A stretch of 37,608 nt of DNA, taken from contig CAYJXK010000006.1 in NCBI GenBank assembly GCA_964374115.1, forward strand, positions 1 to 37,608, in the 5' to 3' direction. The notes under the pieces were generated by a model. That model was not told the origin of the DNA. It made no database searches and was given only the letters and a program-made list of their open reading frames with translations. Made by a program: the position numbers and the translations under genes. Of this stretch, positions 1 to 7,637 are shown piece by piece. This DNA is from CAYJXK01 sp964374115 (GTDB taxonomy: Bacteria > Patescibacteriota > Patescibacteriia > Magasanikbacterales > UBA922). Within the stretch, counting starts at the first letter, position 1. The number at the start of each line of letters is the position of its first letter.

Positions 1-156
1 ACGAATACACGGTATGATTTTGAGTCAGATTCGAAGCCCTGGAACCGTAAAAAACCGCAGGTGTATCCGTAGATACAGTGAGGATTTTTTATGGTGAAGG
101 GCGAGAAGGTGACCAAAATCATAGGTTGTAGTGTTGAGGTACGTGTTAAGAGTCAG
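1..156 (-). mobile_element. MITE copy A (left end outside the window)
   Basis: This is the reverse complement of the 178-bp elements at 30644-30821 and 36622-36799, with only a few substitutions. About 22 bases of its left end lie before the window. The right terminal repeat GTGTTAAGAGTCAG is at 143-156 and is followed by TA at 157-158, the presumed target duplication. There is no room for a transposase, so it must be moved in trans. The TA target and short inverted ends suggest the IS630/Tc1-mariner superfamily (inference). It ends 7 bases before the ATG of the RmlD-like gene, so that gene's upstream region is element DNA. Confidence 0.85.
48..91. terminator. Terminator-like hairpin inside MITE copy A
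   Basis: The outer stem pairs TAAAAAA-CC with GG-(A)-TTTTTTA. An internal loop follows, then the inner stem TGTATC/GATACA closed by CGTA. T-runs flank the stem on both strands, so it could end transcription in either direction. The same hairpin is kept in all four elements of the window. Confidence 0.45.
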
Positions 157-163
157 TAAACGT

Positions 164-1096
164 ATGAGACCACGTCTACTTATTACTGGCGCGAGCGGAC
201 TATTGGGGGGGAATCTTTTATATCAACTGTCTCCTATCTGGGACATCGTCGGCGTGGTGAATGAACATGAGATTGAGACCACACTTCGAGGAGTGCAAAT
301 GGCGCGGGCAAATCTTCTAGAAGATGACATTGAAAAATTGTTTGGAACATACGGACCGTTTGATAGTGTGATACATACCGCAGCAATGACGAATGTGGAT
401 GGGTGTGAGAAGAATCCTGATCTGGCACGAGCACTGAACGCCACATTGCCCACCCAGCTCGCCCAAATCTGCGCAACGCTGAGGATTCATTTCGTACATA
501 TTTCCACAGATCATATTTTTGATGGAAAAACGGGCAATTATACCGAGGAAAGCCCTCCGCAACCTCTGAACATGTATGCGAAGACAAAATACGAGGGAGA
601 GCGAGGGGTGCAAGAAGTTCGAGGGACATCGTTGATTATCCGAACGAACTTTTTTGGATGGAACATCCAACCAAAACAGGACTTGGTTGGATGGATTCTT
701 GACGCGCTTCGCGCAAAAAAAGAAATTCCCTCTTTTACTGATGTCTGGTTTTCACCGATAGTGGTTCATCGACTGATAGACGCGCTTCGTGTTATGATAG
801 CACGCAAGACCACGGGAATATTTCATGTGGCATCTGCCGATGCTTGTTCAAAATACGCGTTTGCCTGCGAGCTTGCTCATGTGTTTGACTTCGATCCGTC
901 ATATCTTCGGCCGACTTTGATTGAAACGATTCCTCCATTGGCACTTCGTCCAAAAAATATGTCATTGAACACCAAATATGTTCAAGAGACGCTCGGCATT
1001 GGATTACCGACTGTTGGGGAGAGTGTTCTTGCATACAAAAAATACTGCGATGAAGGATACGGAGAGAAACTGCGACAGGCGCTCTGTGTGGCTTGA
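164..1096 (+). CDS. RmlD-like sugar-nucleotide reductase (extended SDR)
   Basis: Probable NAD(P)H-dependent reductase of a nucleotide-linked 4-keto sugar, acting in the cytoplasm; the closest family is dTDP-4-dehydrorhamnose reductase. The 310-residue protein has the Rossmann motif GASGLLGG (9-16), the strand-end motif STDHIFDG (114-121) typical of RmlD, and the catalytic YAKTK pair Tyr138/Lys142. ATG 164 is preferred because a GTG at 131 would put eleven MITE-encoded codons in front of the Rossmann strand. MITE copy A ends at 156, so the native promoter and ribosome site may have been displaced. No RmlA, RmlB or RmlC lies next to it. The substrate may instead belong to the nonulosonate cluster that follows. 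The family is clear, the substrate is not. Confidence 0.85.
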   Translation: MRPRLLITGASGLLGGNLLYQLSPIWDIVGVVNEHEIETTLRGVQMARANLLEDDIEKLFGTYGPFDSVIHTAAMTNVDGCEKNPDLARALNATLPTQLAQICATLRIHFVHISTDHIFDGKTGNYTEESPPQPLNMYAKTKYEGERGVQEVRGTSLIIRTNFFGWNIQPKQDLVGWILDALRAKKEIPSFTDVWFSPIVVHRLIDALRVMIARKTTGIFHVASADACSKYAFACELAHVFDFDPSYLRPTLIETIPPLALRPKNMSLNTKYVQETLGIGLPTVGESVLAYKKYCDEGYGEKLRQALCVA

Positions 1097-1138
1097 CCGA
1101 GCAGAATAAGCAACAAGCAGACCAAGCAATATAAAATT

Positions 1139-2830
1139 ATGTACTTCCTCGGCATTCACAACTGCTACGACAGCGGCGCGGCACTCTTCAAGGATAATGA
1201 GTGTCTGTTTGCGATCAACGAAGAGCGATTGAGCCGGATCAAAATGGATGATAGTTTCCCAGAGCGTTCGATTGCCGCATGCCTCGCATATGCCGAGATC
1301 ACGCTCGATGATGTGGACGTCGTAAGTTATGCATGGCATGACAGATTTCCATACGAAGAGCATTTGGTGTCATACGTGAAGCGCGCTGTCGAAATCGCAG
1401 AAACGGGTGAAGATGCCAAACACATCATGTTTGATCGTATCCGGGTAGAGGTTGAGCGTTCCGTCCCACGCAAGCAGGATTTTTTTCGATGGACCGAAGA
1501 GAAAAAAGTCGCGAAAAAAGTGGAATATTTTGATCATCATAGAGGACACGCGGCAACGGCATTTTTTCCTTCGCCATTTGATGAGGCGTTGGTGTTCACA
1601 TTGGACGCCGCTGGTAATTTTCGAAGCGGGTCAGTCTCGATGGGAAAAGGGAATGAACTCAAAGAAATATCTTGCAACTACACATGGGATAGCCTTGGAT
1701 TTTTTTATGGGCAGATTACAGAATTTTTGGGATTCAAGCCGCATCGTCATGAAGGAAAAATCACCGGACTTGCCGCCTATGGAGATCCTGAAAAATGTTT
1801 GCCTATCATGAGAGAAATGATTGTAGCGCATGAGGGTAAAATATATGGAAAAATTGGAACCTATTACAAACCATTTTTTTATCAGCAGACAGAAGCGCTC
1901 AAACAGGCGCTCGCGGGATATAGCCGAGAAGATATCGCAGCTGGTGCGCAGAAACATTTCGAAGACGTCACGACAGCCTATATTCAATTTTACGTCGACA
2001 AATACGGTTTATCGAAGATTGCCTGCGCAGGAGGCGTGTTTGCCAATGTCAAACTCAATGAACGGATTCGAGCGATTCCTCGTGTTTCTGATCTTTACAT
2101 CTTCCCGCACATGGGTGATGGTGGATTGTCTGTCGGTGCGTGCCTTCTGTCTTTGAATGCGCGAGGGATGGAAAGAAAAGAGATGCGTGAAGTCTATCTC
2201 GGAAATGCCTCGACTGACGCGGATATCGAAAAGGCGGTTGAAGATCATCGAGAAGAGGTAGTCGCAACGAGCCATTCATCCGATGAATTATCCAAAATTG
2301 TTGTGGATCTTTTGAAACAAAATAAAGTGGTTGGATTCTTTCAGGGACGAATGGAATATGGCCCACGAGCGCTGGGCAATCGTTCTATTTTGTATCATGC
2401 CAATGACAAAACCGTGAATGATTGGCTCAATAAACGCATGCATCGCACCGAGTTCATGCCTTTTGCGCCAGTGACCACGATGGAATTAGCGCCTCGTTGT
2501 TTTGTGGGTTGGCAGCCCTATCATGTCACTACTCGTTTTATGACCGAGTGTTATGACTGTACGCCGGAGATGAAACAGAATGCGCCGGCAGTGGTGCATG
2601 TGGATGGAACAGCGAGACCACAAATCATTGCACGAGAGGATAATCCGCTGTATCATGATAGTATCAAGCGGTGGTACGATGAAACCGGAGGGCTCTGTCT
2701 TATCAATACAAGTTTCAATGAACATGAACATCCGATCGTGTGCACGATCGAAGACGCAGTGCAAAGTATGATCGGAGATAGTGTCGATGCGATTGTGGTG
2801 AATGGAAAGTATTTGATTATGAGAAAGTAG
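1139..2830 (+). CDS. Carbamoyltransferase, NodU/CmcH/TobZ family
   Basis: Expected to transfer a carbamoyl group from carbamoyl phosphate, through carbamoyl-AMP, to a hydroxyl of a sugar or glycan. The 563-residue protein has the usual two-part build. The N-terminal Kae1-like domain carries the metal-binding HHRGH motif (His133, His134, His137). Further on are GKITGLAAYG and the ACAGGVFAN strand. The C-terminal YrdC-like part contains GRMEYGPRALGNRS near residue 405. The length is normal for the family and the gene is intact. No Shine-Dalgarno is evident; the sequence just upstream is AT-rich (TATAAAATT). Its place ahead of the NeuA/NeuB genes suggests it decorates the surface sugar made by this cluster. 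Confidence 0.93.
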   Translation: MYFLGIHNCYDSGAALFKDNECLFAINEERLSRIKMDDSFPERSIAACLAYAEITLDDVDVVSYAWHDRFPYEEHLVSYVKRAVEIAETGEDAKHIMFDRIRVEVERSVPRKQDFFRWTEEKKVAKKVEYFDHHRGHAATAFFPSPFDEALVFTLDAAGNFRSGSVSMGKGNELKEISCNYTWDSLGFFYGQITEFLGFKPHRHEGKITGLAAYGDPEKCLPIMREMIVAHEGKIYGKIGTYYKPFFYQQTEALKQALAGYSREDIAAGAQKHFEDVTTAYIQFYVDKYGLSKIACAGGVFANVKLNERIRAIPRVSDLYIFPHMGDGGLSVGACLLSLNARGMERKEMREVYLGNASTDADIEKAVEDHREEVVATSHSSDELSKIVVDLLKQNKVVGFFQGRMEYGPRALGNRSILYHANDKTVNDWLNKRMHRTEFMPFAPVTTMELAPRCFVGWQPYHVTTRFMTECYDCTPEMKQNAPAVVHVDGTARPQIIAREDNPLYHDSIKRWYDETGGLCLINTSFNEHEHPIVCTIEDAVQSMIGDSVDAIVVNGKYLIMRK

Positions 2831-2864
2831 TTTTCTACGTTGAACCTCGATTCATTCCATCCTA

Positions 2865-2941
2865 GGATATTCTTTTTTCTTCCTCCGCGATCGGCTGGCT
2901 CATTCCGATTCTCGCACGCTCCGTCAGAAAAAAGAATATCC
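2865..2941. repeat. 15-bp perfect inverted repeat with nested stem
   Basis: GGATATTCTTTTTTC at 2865-2879 is matched exactly by its reverse complement at 2927-2941, leaving a 47-base interior. The interior has a second potential stem, GCGATCGG with CCGA..CGC. It fills the 157-base gap between the carbamoyltransferase and neuA-like genes. It could be a terminator for the upstream gene or a small palindromic element; no TA duplication like that of the MITEs is seen. Confidence 0.6.
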
Positions 2942-2987
2942 CATGATTCTGTTCAATAGCATGGGTGGTTAGTTTGTCTATACATGT

Positions 2988-3659
2988 ATGTCCAAAAAAA
3001 TTGTCGTCATTATCCCAGCCCGAGGAGGTTCCAAAGGAATCCCTCGAAAAAATATCAAAGATCTCGCAGGCAAACCCATGATTGCCTATATTATTGAGAC
3101 TGCGAAAAGTGTGAAGCGGCTCGATCGCGTTATTGTGACGACCGAGGACGAGGAGATTGCGGCAGTCGCGCGGCAATGCGGGGCAGAGGTGCCATTTCTT
3201 CGGCCTTCTGACCTTGCCGAAGATCATGTCGCGACGCTTCCGGTGCTCCAGCACGCGATTCAATATTTGAAAGAAAAAGAACAGTATGAACCGGATTATG
3301 TTCTTCTCGTGTACCCGACGTCGCCACTTCTGACGGCGTCTCGAATTGAAGAAGCAATAGATATCGCGCTCGCGAGAGACTCTGATTCAGTGGTCAGCGG
3401 ATGTTATGATTATGGACAATACTTTGTTGAGATCGAAGGAGGATATGAGCGGCTCTATCCCAAGAAAATCGCAAATCGTCAATACATGAAACCACTGTTC
3501 AAACTCAACGGCGCCATCTTTTTGATTCGGACACAGGTTCTCAAACGTCAAAATGTGGCAGACAAAACAGACGTGCTCGTGATGGATCCATACGAAAATG
3601 TGGATGTGGATGAACCAGAGGATTTTGAGAAAGCGCGGCAGATATTAGAGAAAAAATGA
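2988..3659 (+). CDS. Acylneuraminate/nonulosonate cytidylyltransferase (NeuA/PseF/LegF type)
   Basis: Activates a nonulosonic acid with CTP to give the CMP-sugar used by glycosyltransferases. The 223-residue protein begins with the signature IPARGGSKGIPRKNI (9-23) that binds CTP. It then has LAGKPMIAY, the YPTSPLL loop and a C-terminal NVDVDEPEDF metal-binding stretch. The length matches stand-alone CMP-sugar synthetases. The next gene begins one base after its stop, so the two are co-transcribed. Pairing with the NeuB-like gene at 4318 fixes the pathway as nonulosonic acid. Sequence alone does not separate sialic, legionaminic and pseudaminic acid. Confidence 0.92.
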   Translation: MSKKIVVIIPARGGSKGIPRKNIKDLAGKPMIAYIIETAKSVKRLDRVIVTTEDEEIAAVARQCGAEVPFLRPSDLAEDHVATLPVLQHAIQYLKEKEQYEPDYVLLVYPTSPLLTASRIEEAIDIALARDSDSVVSGCYDYGQYFVEIEGGYERLYPKKIANRQYMKPLFKLNGAIFLIRTQVLKRQNVADKTDVLVMDPYENVDVDEPEDFEKARQILEKK

Positions 3660-3660
3660 T

Positions 3661-4302
3661 ATGTCAACTATTCAAGAAAATTTCTGGCTTTCCGACTTCG
3701 GGAAAGCATATACGGATCGCAATGAATACGCCACACCTTCTGCGCTGGATGCGTTTTGCAAAAAACAATTTGGAGTGACACGTTCCGAGATGAATACGGA
3801 ATTTTATCATGGTCTTTCTATCAGCTCTATTCTCGAGATGGGCTGTAATACAGGCAACCAACTCAATCTCTTGCAGGCCCAAGGATATAGGGATCTCTAC
3901 GGCATCGAACTTCAGGAGTATGCCGTCGAAAAGGCAAAGCAATTGACCAAACATATCAACATTATTCTCGGATCAGGGTTTGATACTCCTTTCAAAGATG
4001 CATACTTTGACCTGGTCTTTACCGCGGGTGTGCTCATTCACATTAGCCCAAACGACATCGAGCGATTCATGAAAGAAGTCTATCGCGTGGCCAAACGATA
4101 TATTGCTGGGTTTGAATACTATCATGATGAGTATATTCCCGTTGTCTATCGCGGCAACACGGATCGCTTGTGGAAAGGAAATTTTTGCGCGATGTACCAG
4201 AAGCTTTTTCCAGATTTGAAAGTGGCGAAAGAGAAGAAATATCCATATCTTGAGAATGAGAATGTGGATATGATGTTTTTGTTGGAAAAAATTCAAGCAT
4301 GA
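3661..4302 (+). CDS. Pseudaminic-acid-associated SAM methyltransferase
   Basis: A 213-residue class I SAM-dependent methyltransferase. The SAM-binding motif I is LEMGCNTGNQ (about 59-68), followed by the acidic strand end YGIELQ and the motif IV region YFDLVFTAGVLIHI. The N-terminus WLSDFGKAYTDRN resembles the family annotated as pseudaminic acid biosynthesis-associated methylase (TIGR03587), whose members sit beside PseI or NeuB genes. It lies between neuA-like and neuB-like genes here, with gaps of 1 and about 15 bases. The acceptor is probably a nonulosonate or its precursor (inference). Confidence 0.85.
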   Translation: MSTIQENFWLSDFGKAYTDRNEYATPSALDAFCKKQFGVTRSEMNTEFYHGLSISSILEMGCNTGNQLNLLQAQGYRDLYGIELQEYAVEKAKQLTKHINIILGSGFDTPFKDAYFDLVFTAGVLIHISPNDIERFMKEVYRVAKRYIAGFEYYHDEYIPVVYRGNTDRLWKGNFCAMYQKLFPDLKVAKEKKYPYLENENVDMMFLLEKIQA

Positions 4303-4317
4303 CTTCGTGTGCATTAT

Positions 4318-5394
4318 ATGATGACTATTCTTACTCCAAAAGGTCCGCGAGCGGTTGGCGGCGGCCATCCATGTTTTATCGTCGCAGAAATGTCGGCCAA
4401 TCATAATCAATCGTTTGACAAAGCGGTGCAGATTATCGAGGCAGTGGCTGCGTCTGGAGCAGACGCGATTAAAATTCAAACGTATACTCCCGATACTATC
4501 ACCATCGATTGCAATAATAGATATTTTCAAGTCGGTGGAAACGACAATCCGGATTTTTGGGAAGGGAAAACATTGTATGCACTTTTCCAAACCGCGTACA
4601 CGCCTTGGGAATGGCAGCCCAAACTCAAAGAGATTGCCGAGTCTCTTGGTCTCACCTTTTTTTCCATGTCTGTTGATGAAACTGGGATTGATTTTTTGGA
4701 ATCCATGAACGTGGCACTCTATAAAATCGGATCATACGAACTGACGAATATTCCACTGCTACGTCGCATTGGTCGCACCAAAAAACCAGTGATTATGTCT
4801 GTGGGGTATGGATCAGAATCTGAGATAGAAGAGGCCGTCGAGACACTCCGGACGCATGGGACCGCAGAGCTCGCGCTTCTTCACTGTGTCACCGCATACG
4901 CAGATCATACGAAGGTGACGGATATGCATTTGAGGAATATCCGTGATCTCAGCGAACGATTCAATGTCGTTTCTGGATTTTCTGAGAATGCCGGAGGAAT
5001 TAATGGAGTAAAGATGGCAGTTCTCGCTGGCGCTTCGATTGTTGAAAAGCATGTGATTTTGCACAAAGCAGATGGTGGGCCAGACGCGGCGTTTTCGATT
5101 GACGTAGGGGAGCTCAAAGAGATGGTTGGAGAGATTCGTTTGGCAGAGGCAGCGCTCGGTATTGCCCAGTATGGCCCAGTGAATAATAAAGAGGAATATA
5201 ATCGAGATTGGTGCCGAGAGTCTTTGTTTGTGGTCAAAGATATACAGAAAGGAGAACCATTCACTCAAGAGAATCTGCGCATTATCCGACCCGGGAGAGG
5301 ACTCGCGCCGAAAGAGATTGATCGGGTGATTGGAAAAAACGCTGCGAGAGATATTGCGCGTGGGACACCAATGAGTTTTGATCTTATTTCATAA
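4318..5394 (+). CDS. Nonulosonic acid synthase, PseI/NeuB family
   Basis: Condenses phosphoenolpyruvate with a six-carbon amino sugar to make a nine-carbon nonulosonic acid. The N-terminal TIM barrel has FIVAEMSANHNQ, the DAIKIQTYTPDTITID stretch, and FWEGKTLYALFQTAYTPWEW, which is closer to PseI (pseudaminate synthase) than to sialate NeuB. KIGSYELTN and GFSENAGG complete the barrel. The C-terminal SAF (antifreeze-like) domain ends with ENLRIIRPGRGLAPKEID. The start is ATG 4318 or ATG 4321; a GTG at 4309 is less likely. The flanking methylase also favours a pseudaminate-type product, but PseB, PseC and PseG order is not preserved here. Confidence 0.9.
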   Translation: MMTILTPKGPRAVGGGHPCFIVAEMSANHNQSFDKAVQIIEAVAASGADAIKIQTYTPDTITIDCNNRYFQVGGNDNPDFWEGKTLYALFQTAYTPWEWQPKLKEIAESLGLTFFSMSVDETGIDFLESMNVALYKIGSYELTNIPLLRRIGRTKKPVIMSVGYGSESEIEEAVETLRTHGTAELALLHCVTAYADHTKVTDMHLRNIRDLSERFNVVSGFSENAGGINGVKMAVLAGASIVEKHVILHKADGGPDAAFSIDVGELKEMVGEIRLAEAALGIAQYGPVNNKEEYNRDWCRESLFVVKDIQKGEPFTQENLRIIRPGRGLAPKEIDRVIGKNAARDIARGTPMSFDLIS

Positions 5395-5406
5395 ATTCTC
5401 CAGAGT

Positions 5407-6162
5407 ATGCTTCATGACGGCCTCAAACTCTGGTCCACAAACAAAGAATGGTTTCCGGAAGCCGTGGATTTGTGCGCGAAAAAAATTTTTGACGTGATTG
5501 AACTGCATCACAATCCTGTATTCGGCGCAGCAGAAGATGTCAAACAAGCGCTACGAGGCGCTCCTGTGATCGGCATCCACAATCCGCATAGTCATGGATT
5601 CCATGATTTCTTTCTTGAGGAACATCAGAAACCGATCTGGGAAGCAACACGAATGCTCGCGGATCATTTTCACGTTCGCTACATTCTGGTCCATCCAGCT
5701 CGCACGCACAATATGCAGACATTTTTTGAACAGATGAAAAAAATAGAGGATCCCCGCATCGTGATCGAGAATATGGCTGGAGTAGATATTGATCATCAAG
5801 AAATGCAATGCGGACAGACGCTCTCTGATTTACGCGCGATAAAAGAGAAATATCCCATTTGTTTTGATCTGGAAAAAGCAGTGAAAGCGGCACGAAACCA
5901 AGGCATTGATTATCATGAGTTTATTCTTGAAGGAATCAATGATCTTGCTCCGATGTATTTTCATATTTCCGGAGGCGATGCGGAAAGCGCGATGGACCAG
6001 CATCTGAATCTGTGGGACGCGACGTTTGATATATCATGGATGCGAAAAATATTGGTGGAGTATGCGAAAGACAAAGAGGTATTTCTCATGTTTGAAACAC
6101 CGAAAGTTGGCGGGTCGCTTGAGAATGATGTGAAGAATTTGGTATATTTCAGAGGTGAATGA
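5407..6162 (+). CDS. TIM-barrel sugar phosphate isomerase/epimerase-like protein
   Basis: A 251-residue protein of the xylose isomerase-like (AP endonuclease 2) superfamily. Visible metal-site strands include FDVIELHHNPVFG, IGIHNPHSHGFHD, YILVHPART, RIVIENMAG, ICFDLEKAV, MYFHISGGDAE and VFLMFETPK. These place His, Glu, Asp and Glu at strand ends as in divalent-metal isomerases. It lies 12 bases after the nonulosonate synthase and ahead of the amidation genes. No gene of this type belongs to the textbook Pse or Leg pathways as I know them. It may supply a missing epimerase step or modify the precursor (inference only). Confidence 0.75.
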   Translation: MLHDGLKLWSTNKEWFPEAVDLCAKKIFDVIELHHNPVFGAAEDVKQALRGAPVIGIHNPHSHGFHDFFLEEHQKPIWEATRMLADHFHVRYILVHPARTHNMQTFFEQMKKIEDPRIVIENMAGVDIDHQEMQCGQTLSDLRAIKEKYPICFDLEKAVKAARNQGIDYHEFILEGINDLAPMYFHISGGDAESAMDQHLNLWDATFDISWMRKILVEYAKDKEVFLMFETPKVGGSLENDVKNLVYFRGE

Positions 6163-6193
6163 TTTTGGATTTTTGACTTTGGATTTTAGACGT

Positions 6194-6796
6194 ATGATCG
6201 GCATCATCCACTACGACATGGGCAACGTGACCTCAGTCAAAAATGCCTGCACGTATGTTGGGGCAGAGGCGAAGATTCTTCATGACCCAACTGAACTGAA
6301 AGGAGTGAGTCATGTGATTCTTCCTGGAGTCGGCGCTTTTGGCATGGGTATGGAGCGGCTGAAACAGTCTGGATTTGCCGATGCGCTTCGTGATGTTGTT
6401 GCTGAGCGGAAACCACTTCTTGGGATTTGTCTTGGTATGCAATTATTTGCGTCTGTCGGAGAAGAAGGCGGGGTCAATGAAGGATTTGGATTTATTCCTG
6501 GACGGGTTGTTCGATTTTCCATCACAGATCTGCGTATCCCCCATGTTGGTTGGAATAATCTTACGATCAAAAAAGAGAATCCAATTCTCACAGGCGAACA
6601 GGGATTGGATTTTTATTTTGTCCATAGTTATCATCTCGTTCTTGATGACTCGACGCATGAAGTTGCCTCATGCGACTATGGCATTCCATTTACTGCAGTG
6701 GTACAAAAAGGATGTATCTTTGGGACACAGTTTCATCCGGAAAAATCGTTTCGGGCAGGGCTTGATTTGTTAGAACGATTTTCTTGTCTATGTTAA
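6194..6796 (+). CDS. wbuY: HisH-like glutamine amidotransferase (WbuY type)
   Basis: Class I glutaminase that releases ammonia for its partner HisF-like protein. The 200-residue protein has the nucleophile elbow GICLGMQLF (Cys79) and the rest of the triad in GTQFHPEKS (His181, Glu183). ATG 6194 fits HisH starts (MIGIIHYDMGN). The next gene overlaps its end by 7 bases. Histidine biosynthesis genes are absent, and the HisF-like and amidotransferase genes follow directly. That arrangement is known from O-antigen loci such as P. aeruginosa wbpG-hisH2-hisF2, so the role is sugar amidation rather than histidine synthesis. Confidence 0.92.
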   Translation: MIGIIHYDMGNVTSVKNACTYVGAEAKILHDPTELKGVSHVILPGVGAFGMGMERLKQSGFADALRDVVAERKPLLGICLGMQLFASVGEEGGVNEGFGFIPGRVVRFSITDLRIPHVGWNNLTIKKENPILTGEQGLDFYFVHSYHLVLDDSTHEVASCDYGIPFTAVVQKGCIFGTQFHPEKSFRAGLDLLERFSCLC

Positions 6797-7575
6797 AGAC
6801 GCGTCTCATTCCCACACTCTTTCTCAAAAATGGTCTCATTGTTCGCAGTGAGACGTTTACTGATTTTCGAGAATTTGGAAACCCTATCAATCAACTCGAG
6901 CGGTTGACGGATTGGAATTCTGATGAACTCATCTATATTGATATCACGAGAGAAGGCGACCATGATCTCAAGCGCGATGATCACAAGATCAAGCGTCAGT
7001 CGAGTATTATTGATATTTTACAAAATATCGCGGCCCATTGTTTTATGCCGCTCACATTTGGTGGACGCATTACCACGCGCACCCAAGTTGATGTGTATAT
7101 ACAAAATGGCGCGGATAAGGTTGTCGTGAATACAGGCGCGTATCAGAGTCCCGCACTTATTACCGAGGTTGCGACAAAATATGGGAGTCAATGCATGATT
7201 GTCGGCATTGATGTGCGGGAAGTGGATGGAAAGCATGTCATGTATATTGATCATGGAAGGACGCGGGTAGAAGATGACCCAATAGAATACGCGAGACGAG
7301 TAGAGAAACTTGGAGCAGGCGAGATATTCCTCAATTCGATTGATCGAGATGGCGCGGCAGGTGGGTTTGATATTTCTTTTATTAAAGAAATGGCAGAAGC
7401 CGTGTCGATTCCAGTCATTGCCTGTGGTGGGGCTGGGAGATTTGAACATTTTGCTGATGTTATGCGTGAGACAAAAGTTGGGGCAGTCGCTGCAGGTAAT
7501 ATCTTCAATTTCACAGAAAATGCTTATGTTCGAGCGAAGAAACGATTGAAAGAGTTGGGATTGCCGGTTCGGTAA
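6790..7575 (+). CDS. wbuZ: HisF-like ammonia-channelling protein (WbuZ type)
   Basis: A 261-residue (beta-alpha)8 barrel closely related to HisF. It is expected to dock WbuY and carry ammonia to WbuX. Aligned without gaps from residue 1, the canonical RIIPCLDV strand of HisF reads RLIPTLFL here. The catalytic acid Asp11 of HisF is therefore Phe11. The second acid is still present (VVGID, Asp141). Loss of Asp11 argues strongly against cyclase activity and for the family called glycosyl amidation-associated WbuZ (TIGR03572). There is an insertion of about 11 residues around DLKRDDHKIKRQ. ATG 6790 overlaps the WbuY stop, indicating coupled translation. Confidence 0.92.
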   Translation: MLKTRLIPTLFLKNGLIVRSETFTDFREFGNPINQLERLTDWNSDELIYIDITREGDHDLKRDDHKIKRQSSIIDILQNIAAHCFMPLTFGGRITTRTQVDVYIQNGADKVVVNTGAYQSPALITEVATKYGSQCMIVGIDVREVDGKHVMYIDHGRTRVEDDPIEYARRVEKLGAGEIFLNSIDRDGAAGGFDISFIKEMAEAVSIPVIACGGAGRFEHFADVMRETKVGAVAAGNIFNFTENAYVRAKKRLKELGLPVR

Positions 7576-7601
7576 GTCATCTGCATAAGTTAAGATACAT
7601 C

Positions 7602-7630
7602 TTGACAGGCGAGTCAAAAAATCGTACTAT
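7602..7630 (+). promoter_or_regulatory. Promoter for wbuX, TTGACA-17-TACTAT
   Basis: A perfect -35 box TTGACA (7602-7607), a 17-base spacer and the -10 box TACTAT (7625-7630). Transcription should begin near 7637, essentially on the ATG at 7638, so the mRNA would be leaderless. It sits in the 62-base gap after wbuZ and gives the second half of the cluster its own start. Confidence 0.7.
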
Positions 7631-7637
7631 GATTTCT

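Noticed and set aside
2733..2750. Palindrome CGATCGTG-TG-CACGATCG in the carbamoyltransferase gene
   Set aside because: Only 8-bp arms inside a conserved coding stretch; plausible by chance in a 37-kb window.
6163..6193. AT-rich direct repeats (TTTGGATTTT) before wbuY, resembling the reverse complement of 17648-17664
   Set aside because: Low-complexity sequence of about 10 matching bases; not enough to claim a repeat family or regulatory site.
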